From Shewanella profunda (GTDB lineage Bacteria > Pseudomonadota > Gammaproteobacteria > Enterobacterales > Shewanellaceae), in the NCBI RefSeq assembly GCF_023283765.1, contig NZ_JAKILG010000048.1:1-34986 (forward strand): a stretch of DNA of 34,986 bases. The letters run 5' to 3'. This document shows, one piece after another, positions 7,321-15,334 of this stretch. The position numbers and the translations under genes are program-made. The notes under the pieces were generated by a model that was not told the DNA's origin, searched no databases, and saw only the letters and a program-made list of their open reading frames with translations. Each line of letters begins with the position of its first letter. Position 1 is the stretch's first letter.

Positions 7321-9743
7321 TAGATAACGTGCTCCGCAGTGACACTCGCGACTATCGTCTGTCTCACTGAGGCCCTCAATAGGCTATTGGCTTGATCTCG
7401 AATACGCTTAATATCAGATTTGTCATCTTTGTCAGAAAGATAACCTAACTCTTTTAGCTTAACACTCAAGGTGCCGTAGAGTTTTTTATCGTAAAACTCT
7501 GGCGCAGTAATTCCATGCAACGCCCCTAAACGCTGGGCAAGTAAATGACTTTCTGACTCAAGCTCTGAGCGTTCCATCTTAGGACGATGTGCTAGCAAAT
7601 TGAAAATAATGGCATAGCGTTGCAATGTTTCGCTTACAGATCCCGCAAGCAATACCAAGTGACTGGAATGCTCTGTTACAACTGACAAACTATCTGACTC
7701 GTTCACTAAACCTTGCTCAATAAAGAGATCCAGCACTTGATCTACATAAGTAGGCAAATCCTTAATCCCCATAAAAAGCTCAGCCTTTAGTAGTGGATAA
7801 AAGTCATTTAGGATGGCCACGACTTGCTGGCGTTGGATTTGCTCATTATGGGTCAAACAGCTCGCGACAAGCGAAGGAATAATAAATAAGTGAATAATAT
7901 TATTGCGATAATAGGTCATCGAAATAGCCTGATTGGCATCAATAGACACTATCTCACCTAGCGGATCGGAGCTCACGGAAAACTTATTCAGATCAAGACC
8001 TTGCTGTACTAGATATTTGCCATCACCTTCAGCGACCGAAGTAAAAGAGGTATAAGGCACCCGCTTCAGCAGAGTGAGATACAAATCCAACTGACGCTCA
8101 AGCAGGCAACGCTCGAGGGCATTTTGCTCCGATGCCAATAGCACTAAACTGGTGAGTGTGACAGAACTTGCCGCCGCGGCATCATTAATACGAGTCATCA
8201 CCCGATTTGCTAACGTGTTAACCGCAGGGGTTAACCACGTTGGTTTTTGCTCTGGATCATTGGCAAGCTCTGCACGCCAGTTAGGTGCTATTTCGTTTAA
8301 AAAGTTTTGCAGGGTAATGGGCTCACCAAAGTTCACATAACCTTGACCAAAATTACCTAATTTACGAATTGCCCCAAAAACTTGCCAAACAGATTCTTTC
8401 TGTTTCTTCTTACCGCTCAATTCTTTGTGATATGTAGCAACTTCCATCACATGGTCATAACCCAAATAAACGGGCACCAAAGTAACGGGGCGCTCAATAC
8501 CACGTAGTACACTATTCATCGTCATCGCTATCATGCCCGTTTTGGGTGCTAACAAACGCCCCGTACGTGAGCGGCCACCCTCAGAGAAATACTCCACCGA
8601 ATAACCCTTAGCGAACAGTTGGTCTAAATACTCACGGAACACTGCTGTATACAGCTTATTGCCATTAAAGCTCCGGCGAATAAAGAAAGCCCCGCCACGG
8701 CGGAATAATGGCCCGGCGGGCCAGAAATTAAGGTTTATGCCAGCGGCAATATGTGGTGGAACCATTCCTTGGTAGTACAAAATGTAGGATAACAATAGAT
8801 AATCCATATGACTGCGATGACAAGGCACATAGACAATTTCATGGCCATCGTGGTGCAACTGACGGATCAGCTCAGCACCTTTAATATTGATGCCACTGTA
8901 AAGTTTGTTCCATAACCACGTTAAAAAACGCTCTGCAATACGAACTAAACTATCCGAATAATTCGCTGCGATTTCATCAAGATATTCAATTGCAGTTTCA
9001 CGAGCTTGAGTTTCCGAAATCTTTTTGCTCGCGACTTCTTCCTGAATCGCCTTACGTAACGACTCCGACTTTAGCAACGAATCAAATAATGCCTGACGAT
9101 TTGGCAGTAAAGGGCCCGTCATCACCTTGCGTTGACGGCGAAAATGCACCCGCGCCACCCGTGCTAACTTATGGGCAATCCCCATATCTGTACCGTGTTC
9201 ATCGGCCATATAACGCAGTGAAACGGCATTTGAAAACTGCACAAAATTATGACGACCTAAAAACAGAATCATCAAACACTTACGTAGCCAAGTCGGGTTT
9301 TCACGCTCTAGCACAGCCGCCTTCATCGTATCGTCTTCTTTACCGGGGGTGCGACCCCAATAAAGGCTTACTGGTACCAGTTGAATATCGAGCTCAGGAC
9401 GCTCCTTATGGATAGCCAAGAGACGCATAAAACATTCGAGGAATGGCTCATTACTCGCACGTTCTCCAAATAAAGGTTTACGACCTCCAAGGCAAACAAC
9501 GCGTGGCGCTACAACGCCATTAACAACTAAAGGCTCATAGGGACTAGGCAAACCTAACTTCGCGGTGATTTCACTCAGTGCAGCAATGTCACTAAGCGAT
9601 TCTGTCTTCATGACATAGGCAAGCGGTCTGGAGGCATCCAAATTCAGATCGGCAAAGGGATCCTGAGGCACCACAATAGTGTGCACTAAGTGTTTTTGGA
9701 TCCAGCGTAATGATTTCAACCAAAGAGAGTCTTGTTTAGGCAT
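7320..9743 (-). CDS. plsB: Glycerol-3-phosphate 1-O-acyltransferase
   Basis: PlsB transfers an acyl group from acyl-ACP or acyl-CoA to position 1 of sn-glycerol-3-phosphate, the first committed step of phospholipid synthesis, at the inner membrane. The protein is 807 residues, equal to E. coli PlsB. Catalytic block I (HRSHMD, H-x4-D) is His309-Asp314. Further blocks are GAFFIRRSFNGNKLY (II), EYFSEGGRSRTGRLL (III) and a VTLVPVYLGYDHVME block (IV). MADEHGTD and VPPHIAAGINLNFWPAGP are also strongly conserved. It is transcribed away from lexA, with a 350-base spacer containing inverted repeats, and is followed directly by mtr. The start follows AAGAAT, a weak ribosome binding site; no other start is better supported. 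Confidence 0.97.
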   Translation of the reverse strand: MPKQDSLWLKSLRWIQKHLVHTIVVPQDPFADLNLDASRPLAYVMKTESLSDIAALSEITAKLGLPSPYEPLVVNGVVAPRVVCLGGRKPLFGERASNEPFLECFMRLLAIHKERPELDIQLVPVSLYWGRTPGKEDDTMKAAVLERENPTWLRKCLMILFLGRHNFVQFSNAVSLRYMADEHGTDMGIAHKLARVARVHFRRQRKVMTGPLLPNRQALFDSLLKSESLRKAIQEEVASKKISETQARETAIEYLDEIAANYSDSLVRIAERFLTWLWNKLYSGINIKGAELIRQLHHDGHEIVYVPCHRSHMDYLLLSYILYYQGMVPPHIAAGINLNFWPAGPLFRRGGAFFIRRSFNGNKLYTAVFREYLDQLFAKGYSVEYFSEGGRSRTGRLLAPKTGMIAMTMNSVLRGIERPVTLVPVYLGYDHVMEVATYHKELSGKKKQKESVWQVFGAIRKLGNFGQGYVNFGEPITLQNFLNEIAPNWRAELANDPEQKPTWLTPAVNTLANRVMTRINDAAAASSVTLTSLVLLASEQNALERCLLERQLDLYLTLLKRVPYTSFTSVAEGDGKYLVQQGLDLNKFSVSSDPLGEIVSIDANQAISMTYYRNNIIHLFIIPSLVASCLTHNEQIQRQQVVAILNDFYPLLKAELFMGIKDLPTYVDQVLDLFIEQGLVNESDSLSVVTEHSSHLVLLAGSVSETLQRYAIIFNLLAHRPKMERSELESESHLLAQRLGALHGITAPEFYDKKLYGTLSVKLKELGYLSDKDDKSDIKRIRDQANSLLRASVRQTIVASVTAEHVI

Positions 9744-10033
9744 TATTCTTATGCAATTAAGTACGTTTACTAGCCCAATAGAATACCAGACTCTGGGGAG
9801 TATTCGCTAATTCTCTCCTACATATCCCCAAACCACCCTAAAATATCGCGTTTTAGGGTATATAAATAGCTTGTCCACCCCCGATTAAACTCGTACACAA
9901 CCCAACCGAAAACAAAAATTTTTTACTAAATATCAAACGTATAATTAAAATTTTAATTTAAGAATACTGAACCTTCAGATCAAACTGAAATTTGCAGCTT
10001 GAAAGTACTTTAAGATCTAAAAGTGGTTAATAC

Positions 10034-10061
10034 TTGCACTACAAATAATACTGTATATACT
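10034..10061 (+). promoter_or_regulatory. lexA promoter
   Basis: -35 TTGCAC (10034-10039), 16-base spacer, -10 TATACT (10056-10061). The -10 lies inside the first LexA box, so LexA binding would block RNA polymerase; this is autorepression as known for E. coli lexA. Confidence 0.8.
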
Positions 10062-10066
10062 GACAG
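10051..10066 (+). promoter_or_regulatory. LexA box 1 (SOS operator)
   Basis: CTGTATATACTGACAG matches the gammaproteobacterial LexA consensus CTGT-N8-ACAG exactly at the conserved ends. It overlaps the lexA -10. Confidence 0.9.
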
Positions 10067-10069
10067 TAA

Positions 10070-10085
10070 CTGTATAGAAAAACAG
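10070..10085 (+). promoter_or_regulatory. LexA box 2 (SOS operator)
   Basis: CTGTATAGAAAAACAG, again CTGT-N8-ACAG, starts 19 bases after box 1 and ends 8 bases before the lexA start codon. Two tandem boxes in front of lexA mirror E. coli and would control sulA as well. Confidence 0.88.
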
Positions 10086-10093
10086 GAATCACC

Positions 10094-10714
10094 ATGAGAC
10101 CCTTAACACCACGCCAAGCTGAAATTTTAGAGCTAATTAAACGTAATATTGCCGATACTGGCATGCCTCCTACCCGGGCTGAAATCGCCACTCGTTTAGG
10201 GTTTAAGAGTGCAAATGCTGCCGAGGAACACCTAAAAGCACTCGCTAAAAAAGGCTGTATCGAGATCATGCCTGGTACCTCTCGTGGTATTCGCCTCCCT
10301 GCAGAGGAAGAAGTCGTGACTGAATCCGGCCTGCCACTTATAGGCCAAGTTGCCGCTGGTGAGCCAATCCTAGCTCAAGAGCATGTAGAACAGTATTACC
10401 AAATTGACCCAAGTATGTTTCACCCAGCAGCCGATTTTTTACTGCGAGTAAAAGGTGACAGCATGAAAAATATCGGCATTCTCGAGGGCGATTTGTTAGC
10501 TGTGCATAAAGTACAACAGGCAAGAAATGGCCAAGTGGTTGTCGCTAGAGTCGACGACGATGTCACTGTTAAACGTTTCGAAAAAAAAGACAACTTAGTC
10601 TATCTACACGCAGAAAATGAAGACTATTCACCGATTAAAGTCGATTTAAGCTGCCAAAGTTTAACAATTGAAGGACTCGCCGTTGGTGTGATCCGTAATG
10701 GAGATTGGCTATGA
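10094..10714 (+). CDS. lexA: LexA repressor, self-cleaving SOS regulator
   Basis: LexA represses DNA-damage (SOS) genes until RecA filaments trigger its self-cleavage. The 206-residue protein has a winged helix-turn-helix at 1-65 (PPTRAEIATRLGFKSANAAE) and a C-terminal S24 peptidase fold. The cleavage site is Ala88-Gly89 in QVAAGEP, and the catalytic pair is Ser123 (GDSMK) and Lys160 (VTVKR), each shifted four residues from E. coli because of a longer linker. The start ATG follows AGGA seven bases upstream. Two LexA boxes precede it and sulA overlaps its stop codon, so both genes should be autoregulated together. Confidence 0.98.
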   Translation: MRPLTPRQAEILELIKRNIADTGMPPTRAEIATRLGFKSANAAEEHLKALAKKGCIEIMPGTSRGIRLPAEEEVVTESGLPLIGQVAAGEPILAQEHVEQYYQIDPSMFHPAADFLLRVKGDSMKNIGILEGDLLAVHKVQQARNGQVVVARVDDDVTVKRFEKKDNLVYLHAENEDYSPIKVDLSCQSLTIEGLAVGVIRNGDWL

Positions 10715-11223
10715 ATAAACTATTAGGCAATGCCCCACGTCATCCTGGTCTATGGCTCGACAACATTCGAGATCCAGATACCGACTGGCAATATGCACCT
10801 ATTAGCTGCGTGCCAACACAAACTCAAGGCCGCCATGAGTTAATTCAGCTCAGTACGCAGCTCGCGCAACTCAGTCAACAGGGTCGCTGGGTTGTGCTCA
10901 TCAATCCACCAAGTATTGGCTATAAACAGTTGCTTACGTCTGCAGGTGTACGCATGGATCGTATATTACTCGTTCATGCAAAAGATGAGGTAGAAACCCT
11001 ATGGGCCATGGAGAAAGCCTTAACAAGTGGTACGTCCAGTGCGGTAATTACTTGGACCACCTCACTAGATGCCCGTGATAATCGGCGCTTACAAATTGTG
11101 GCGAAAAGTGCCAGAGCAATGGGAATTGTGTTAGAGGAAGTAAATAACCACTTACACGATAAGGTGCACCTTGAACAACATACACACTTTAAACAACCCA
11201 CTTTTTTTAACTCTGTACATTAG
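10711..11223 (+). CDS. sulA: SOS cell division inhibitor SulA-like
   Basis: SulA proteins bind FtsZ and block septum formation during the SOS response; in E. coli Lon protease removes them. This 170-residue protein (E. coli SulA is 169) keeps the RecA-like SulA core, with RWVVLINPPSIGYKQLL and SSAVITWTTSLDARDNRRLQ. The ATG overlaps the lexA stop as ATGA with GGAG seven bases upstream, so it is translated from the lexA mRNA. Placing the checkpoint inhibitor downstream of lexA differs from E. coli, where sulA stands alone beside ompA, but is known in Pseudomonas. FtsZ inhibition is inferred from family and operon. Confidence 0.88.
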   Translation: MNKLLGNAPRHPGLWLDNIRDPDTDWQYAPISCVPTQTQGRHELIQLSTQLAQLSQQGRWVVLINPPSIGYKQLLTSAGVRMDRILLVHAKDEVETLWAMEKALTSGTSSAVITWTTSLDARDNRRLQIVAKSARAMGIVLEEVNNHLHDKVHLEQHTHFKQPTFFNSVH

Positions 11224-11254
11224 TTTTACGAAATATTTTTTAGCCGTGAAAGCC

Positions 11255-11284
11255 GCCTCACCTATGAATGTGAGGCTTTTTTTT
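11255..11284 (+). terminator. Rho-independent terminator after lexA-sulA
   Basis: Stem GCCTCAC (11255-11261) and GTGAGGC (11270-11276), 8-base loop, then eight T. It separates the SOS operon from the cox operon. Confidence 0.9.
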
Positions 11285-11622
11285 AGCAATTTTTCAGACA
11301 ATTAGAAAAATAAGTGATCTTGATCAATATTTAAACAGCAAGTATGGTTGATTAAGTCGGTGAACCTATATCACTGCCGATGGTAAAAACCGAGCTGTTA
11401 CCTTAGTCGATTTTCCATCAATAATTGAAACGACAGATTTTTCAGCAGTATGTGCCAGCGTGGCTAATTAACAGCAGTAACAATACTTAATCAAAAGTAG
11501 CCATCAACGCACATTGAAGTCAAAAGCGCTTTTTTGGGAACTGAAGAGTTTGCATAGAGTTGAGACTTACTGTGTGACTCTTCTTTGTAGTTGCTATTTG
11601 CAATTAGCAGAGGAGAAGTCTT
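11285..11622 (+). promoter_or_regulatory. cox operon upstream region with a CRP/FNR-like palindrome
   Basis: No gene is seen in this 338-base stretch. A 25-base imperfect palindrome spans 11308-11332; its core, TGATCTTGATCA (11315-11326), resembles the CRP/FNR family half-sites TGA/TCA, and the outer arms AAATA/TATTT also match. This could tie expression of the oxidase to oxygen or carbon state. No -10/-35 pair stands out clearly. The coxB ribosome binding site AGGAG is at 11611-11615. Confidence 0.45.
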
Positions 11623-13161
11623 GTGAAGCAATTGTTGTATTGTTTACTCGTGGTGTTATTCGCACCACCGTTGAACGCAGCGGATTCGCGGTTCAATATG
11701 ACCACTGGCGTAACCGAGATAAGTGGCAAGGTTTATCACTTGCACATGACTATCTTGTATATCTGCTGTGCAATTGGCCTAGTGGTTTTTGGCGTAATGA
11801 TTTATGCCATGATAAACCACAGAAAATCCAAAGGCGCGGTTGCCGCACACTTCCATGAAAGTACTAAAGTTGAAATTGCTTGGACCATACTGCCATTTAT
11901 TATCCTAATCCTAATGGCAATACCTGCGACAAAAACCTTAATCGCCATGGAAGATACGAGCAATGCAGATATCACCATCAAAGTCACTGGCTCTCAGTGG
12001 AAATGGCATTACAGCTACTTCGATCAAGACATTGATTTCTACAGCATACTTTCAACACCTAGAACGCAAATCGATGGTTCTGAACCTAAAAGCGAATACT
12101 ACCTTTTAGAAGTCGATAAACCACTTGTTGTTCCAATAAATCGCAAAATCCGCTTCCTAATGACATCAGAAGATGTAATCCATTCATGGTGGGTTCCAGC
12201 CTTTGCCGTGAAAAAAGATGCGAATCCGGGTTTTATTAATGAAGCATGGACACGCATCGATAAACCTGGCATTTATCGCGGCCAGTGTGCAGAGCTTTGC
12301 GGTAAAGATCATGGTTTTATGCCCATTGTCGTTAAAGCTTTACCAGAAGCAGAGTTTGATACTTGGATTGCAGAGCAAAAACAAGCAGCGGAGACTGCCG
12401 CCGCCACAGCTAAGGCAGCCTTATCACAAACTCTCAGCCAAGCAGACTTAATGACTCAAGGTGAGCAAGTCTATATGGCTCGCTGTGCAGCATGCCATCA
12501 ACCCAACGGAGAAGGGTTAAAAGGTGTATTCCCAAGCCTTAAAGGTAGCCCTATCGCAACGGGCCCTATCACACCCCATCTTGAGATTATCATCCACGGT
12601 AAAGCGGGTACGGCAATGCAGGCTTTTGCTAACCAATTAACAACCCAAGAAATTGCCGCAGTGACAACCTATGAGCGAAATGCATGGGGAAATAATATGG
12701 GGGATGCCGTTCAAGCCAAAGATGTGAACGAATATATGAATGGTGGTGGTCAGCCTCAAACATCAACAGCACAAACGCAGCAAGTAGCCGCGTTAGCTAC
12801 AGAGCCATCAACCCAAGCTACCAGCATAGATCCCGCTAGCCTACCAACACTGAGCCATGAAGCTCTAATGACGGAAGGAGAAGCAATCTATACATCAAGT
12901 TGTGCAGCCTGCCATCAATTAAATGGCTCTGGTATTCCACCCGCTTTTCCATCGCTAGTTAACAGTAAAATTGTAACTGGGCCAATTGCCAGTCATATCG
13001 ATATTGTGATGCATGGCAAAACTGGCACCGCGATGCAGGCATTCGACAAACAACTCAGCCCACAACAACTCGCAGCAGTCATTACTTATGAGCGAAATGC
13101 TTGGGGTAACAATACAGGCGATACAGTTCAAGCCTCTGATATCGTTAGACATGGACAGTAG
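11623..13161 (+). CDS. coxB: Cytochrome c oxidase subunit II with two C-terminal cytochrome c domains
   Basis: Subunit II receives electrons through its CuA centre and passes them to heme a in subunit I. The 512-residue protein begins with GTG, fixed by AGGAG seven bases upstream. It has a signal peptide ending about LNAAD, two transmembrane segments (about 45-65 and 85-105) and the cupredoxin domain with CuA ligands His187, Cys222, Cys226, His230 and Met233. It then has not one but two class I cytochrome c domains, with heme attachment CAACH at 288 and again at 427. The two domains are strongly alike (both contain YERNAWGNN and HGK.GTAMQAF), separated by a Gln/Thr/Ala-rich linker. This is the caa3-type form. 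It heads the cox operon. Confidence 0.96.
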   Translation: MKQLLYCLLVVLFAPPLNAADSRFNMTTGVTEISGKVYHLHMTILYICCAIGLVVFGVMIYAMINHRKSKGAVAAHFHESTKVEIAWTILPFIILILMAIPATKTLIAMEDTSNADITIKVTGSQWKWHYSYFDQDIDFYSILSTPRTQIDGSEPKSEYYLLEVDKPLVVPINRKIRFLMTSEDVIHSWWVPAFAVKKDANPGFINEAWTRIDKPGIYRGQCAELCGKDHGFMPIVVKALPEAEFDTWIAEQKQAAETAAATAKAALSQTLSQADLMTQGEQVYMARCAACHQPNGEGLKGVFPSLKGSPIATGPITPHLEIIIHGKAGTAMQAFANQLTTQEIAAVTTYERNAWGNNMGDAVQAKDVNEYMNGGGQPQTSTAQTQQVAALATEPSTQATSIDPASLPTLSHEALMTEGEAIYTSSCAACHQLNGSGIPPAFPSLVNSKIVTGPIASHIDIVMHGKTGTAMQAFDKQLSPQQLAAVITYERNAWGNNTGDTVQASDIVRHGQ

Positions 13162-13170
13162 GGGATTACG

Positions 13171-14766
13171 ATGAGCACTATGACTCAAGACCAAACCGCA
13201 GTCCATGATGACGACCATCATCATGGTGCACCTAAGGGCATTATGCGCTGGCTGCTAACCACAAATCATAAGGATATTGGCACCCTTTATTTATGGTTTA
13301 GTTTCATTATGTTTCTAACGGGCGGGGCCATGGCAATGGTGATCCGAGCTGAATTATTTCAACCCGGATTACAGCTAGTTGAGCCAAACTTTTTCAATCA
13401 AATGACCACTGTTCATGGCCTGATTATGGTATTTGGTGCCGTCATGCCCGCTTTTACGGGATTAGCGAATTGGCTAATCCCTATGATGATTGGCGCTCCA
13501 GATATGGCGTTACCTAGGATGAATAACTGGAGCTTTTGGATCCTCCCTTTTGCCTTTGCCATTTTACTCAGCTCATTATTTATGGAGGGAGGAGGCCCAA
13601 ACTTTGGCTGGACCTTCTATGCCCCACTCTCAACGACTTACAGCCCTGACAGCACAGCTCTATTCGTGTTTTCTATCCATATCATGGGGATAAGTTCGAT
13701 CATGGGCGCAATCAACGTGATTGTGACCATAGTGAACTTACGTGCGCCAGGCATGACATGGATGAAACTGCCGCTATTCGTGTGGACTTGGCTTATTACC
13801 GCGTTCCTGCTGATAGCTGTCATGCCTGTACTCGCTGGAGTGGTAACTATGGTGCTCACCGATAAATTTTTTGGTACCAGTTTCTTCGAGGCGGCAGGCG
13901 GCGGTGATCCTGTAATGTTTCAACATATCTTTTGGTTCTTCGGTCACCCAGAAGTTTACATTATGATTTTGCCTTCTTTTGGCATCATCTCGGCCATAGT
14001 TCCGGCTTTCAGTCGCAAAAAACTCTTTGGTTATGCCTCTATGGTGTATGCAACAGCCAGTATTGCCATTTTGTCTTTCCTTGTATGGGCACACCATATG
14101 TTTACAACGGGTATGCCCGTGTTTGCAGAGCTGTTTTTTATGTACTGCACTATGCTGATTGCCGTGCCTACAGGAGTGAAAGTCTTTAACTGGGTAGCAA
14201 CCATGTGGCGAGGCTCACTCACCTTTGAAACACCTATGTTATTTGCCGTAGCTTTTATTATCCTCTTCACTATTGGTGGCTTTTCGGGACTAATGCTTGC
14301 CATTACTCCGGCCGATTTCCAATACCATGATACTTACTTTGTGGTGGCCCATTTTCATTATGTGCTAGTAACAGGCGCTATTTTTTCCATTATGGCCGCA
14401 GCCTATTACTGGTTACCTAAATGGACAGGCCATATGTATAACGAACGTTTGGGACAGTGGCATTTTTGGTGCTCAGTGATTTCCGTCAACGTACTCTTTT
14501 TCCCTATGCATTTCCTCGGGCTTGCAGGAATGCCGCGACGGATCCCTGACTACTCCATCCAATTTGCCGATATAAACCAAATCGTATCGATTGGCGGTTT
14601 TGCCTTTGGTCTATCACAGCTGATTTTCTTAGTACTCGTGATTAAGTGCATCCGTGGAGGTGAGAAAGCGCCCGCTAAACCTTGGGAAGGCTCCGAAGGG
14701 CTAGAGTGGACACTACCGAGTCCTGCTCCCTATCACTCATTTACTACACCTCCTGAGGTGAAATAA
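13171..14766 (+). CDS. coxA: Cytochrome c oxidase subunit I (aa3-type)
   Basis: Catalytic heme-copper subunit that reduces O2 to water and pumps protons in the inner membrane. The 531-residue protein has about 12 transmembrane helices. Ligands and channel motifs are present: TVHGLIMVFG (low-spin heme His), WFFGHPEVYIMILPSFG (CuB His with the cross-linked Tyr, and the Glu of a D-channel), WAHHMFTTGMP (two CuB His) and HDTYFVVAHFHYVL (heme a and a3 His). The start follows AGGGG six bases upstream, 9 bases after coxB. Confidence 0.98.
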   Translation: MSTMTQDQTAVHDDDHHHGAPKGIMRWLLTTNHKDIGTLYLWFSFIMFLTGGAMAMVIRAELFQPGLQLVEPNFFNQMTTVHGLIMVFGAVMPAFTGLANWLIPMMIGAPDMALPRMNNWSFWILPFAFAILLSSLFMEGGGPNFGWTFYAPLSTTYSPDSTALFVFSIHIMGISSIMGAINVIVTIVNLRAPGMTWMKLPLFVWTWLITAFLLIAVMPVLAGVVTMVLTDKFFGTSFFEAAGGGDPVMFQHIFWFFGHPEVYIMILPSFGIISAIVPAFSRKKLFGYASMVYATASIAILSFLVWAHHMFTTGMPVFAELFFMYCTMLIAVPTGVKVFNWVATMWRGSLTFETPMLFAVAFIILFTIGGFSGLMLAITPADFQYHDTYFVVAHFHYVLVTGAIFSIMAAAYYWLPKWTGHMYNERLGQWHFWCSVISVNVLFFPMHFLGLAGMPRRIPDYSIQFADINQIVSIGGFAFGLSQLIFLVLVIKCIRGGEKAPAKPWEGSEGLEWTLPSPAPYHSFTTPPEVK

Positions 14767-14767
14767 A

Positions 14768-15334
14768 ATGGCCAGCACAACTAGGTCAAATCGTAAACTT
14801 ATCAGCTTGTTAGTTCTTGGCTGTGTGGGTATGTTTGGCTTTGGATTCGCGCTCGTACCACTGTACGATGTTCTGTGTGAAAAATTAGGGATCAATGGTA
14901 AACCCGCAAGTACAGCCAGTAGTTATCAAGCGATAACTGTCGATACGAGCCGCACTGTAACTGTGGAGTTTATTTCCCAAGTACAAACCGGAATGCCGTG
15001 GAAGTTTGAACCGCAAATTAAACGGCTTGTGGTTCATCCTGGCGAGCTTGTTCACACAGCATTTTTAGCTCGTAATGAGTCAAACCATGCCACAGTTGGG
15101 CAAGCAATACCCTCAGTTTCCCCCGGCCAAGGGGCAGCCTATTTCAATAAAACGGAATGTTTTTGCTTTAATCAACAACCCTTGGCCGCGGCAACTAGCG
15201 CCGAGTTACCGCTTATTTTCTTTGTGGATCCTCAACTACCTGAGTCTATCCATACTTTAACCCTCTCTTACACCCTCTACGACATTACCGACAAGCAGTT
15301 AGCGTCTGCCATAGAGCAAGGAGCTGCAAAATGA
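14768..15334 (+). CDS. ctaG: Cytochrome c oxidase assembly protein CtaG/Cox11 (CuB insertion)
   Basis: Membrane-anchored copper chaperone needed to load CuB into subunit I. The 188-residue protein has one N-terminal transmembrane helix (about 11-31) followed by the LVPLYDVLCEK motif, and an extracytoplasmic immunoglobulin-like domain with the copper-binding pair Cys131-Phe-Cys133 in CFCFNQQPL. It starts one base after the coxA stop, with GAGG about nine bases upstream, and its own stop overlaps the coxC start (ATGA). Confidence 0.95.
   Translation: MASTTRSNRKLISLLVLGCVGMFGFGFALVPLYDVLCEKLGINGKPASTASSYQAITVDTSRTVTVEFISQVQTGMPWKFEPQIKRLVVHPGELVHTAFLARNESNHATVGQAIPSVSPGQGAAYFNKTECFCFNQQPLAAATSAELPLIFFVDPQLPESIHTLTLSYTLYDITDKQLASAIEQGAAK

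Larger units (their letters stand above)
9744..10093. promoter_or_regulatory. Divergent plsB/lexA intergenic region with inverted repeats
   Basis: No gene is seen here. The right end holds the lexA promoter and two LexA boxes (listed separately). Nearer plsB are a perfect 9-bp inverted repeat (ACCCTAAAA at 9835-9843, TTTTAGGGT at 9851-9859, 7-base spacer) and a second dyad, GAATAC (9781-9786) facing GTATTC (9800-9805), enclosing CCAGACTCTGG. Neither is followed by a T-tract suggesting a terminator. They are candidate binding sites for an unknown regulator. The stretch at about 9917-9980 is very AT-rich, with a palindrome ATTAAAATTTTAAT. Confidence 0.5.

Noticed and set aside
11522..11533. Perfect palindrome AAAAGCGCTTTT upstream of coxB
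   Set aside because: Short and of low information; no recognised regulator matches it, so it is not listed as a site.
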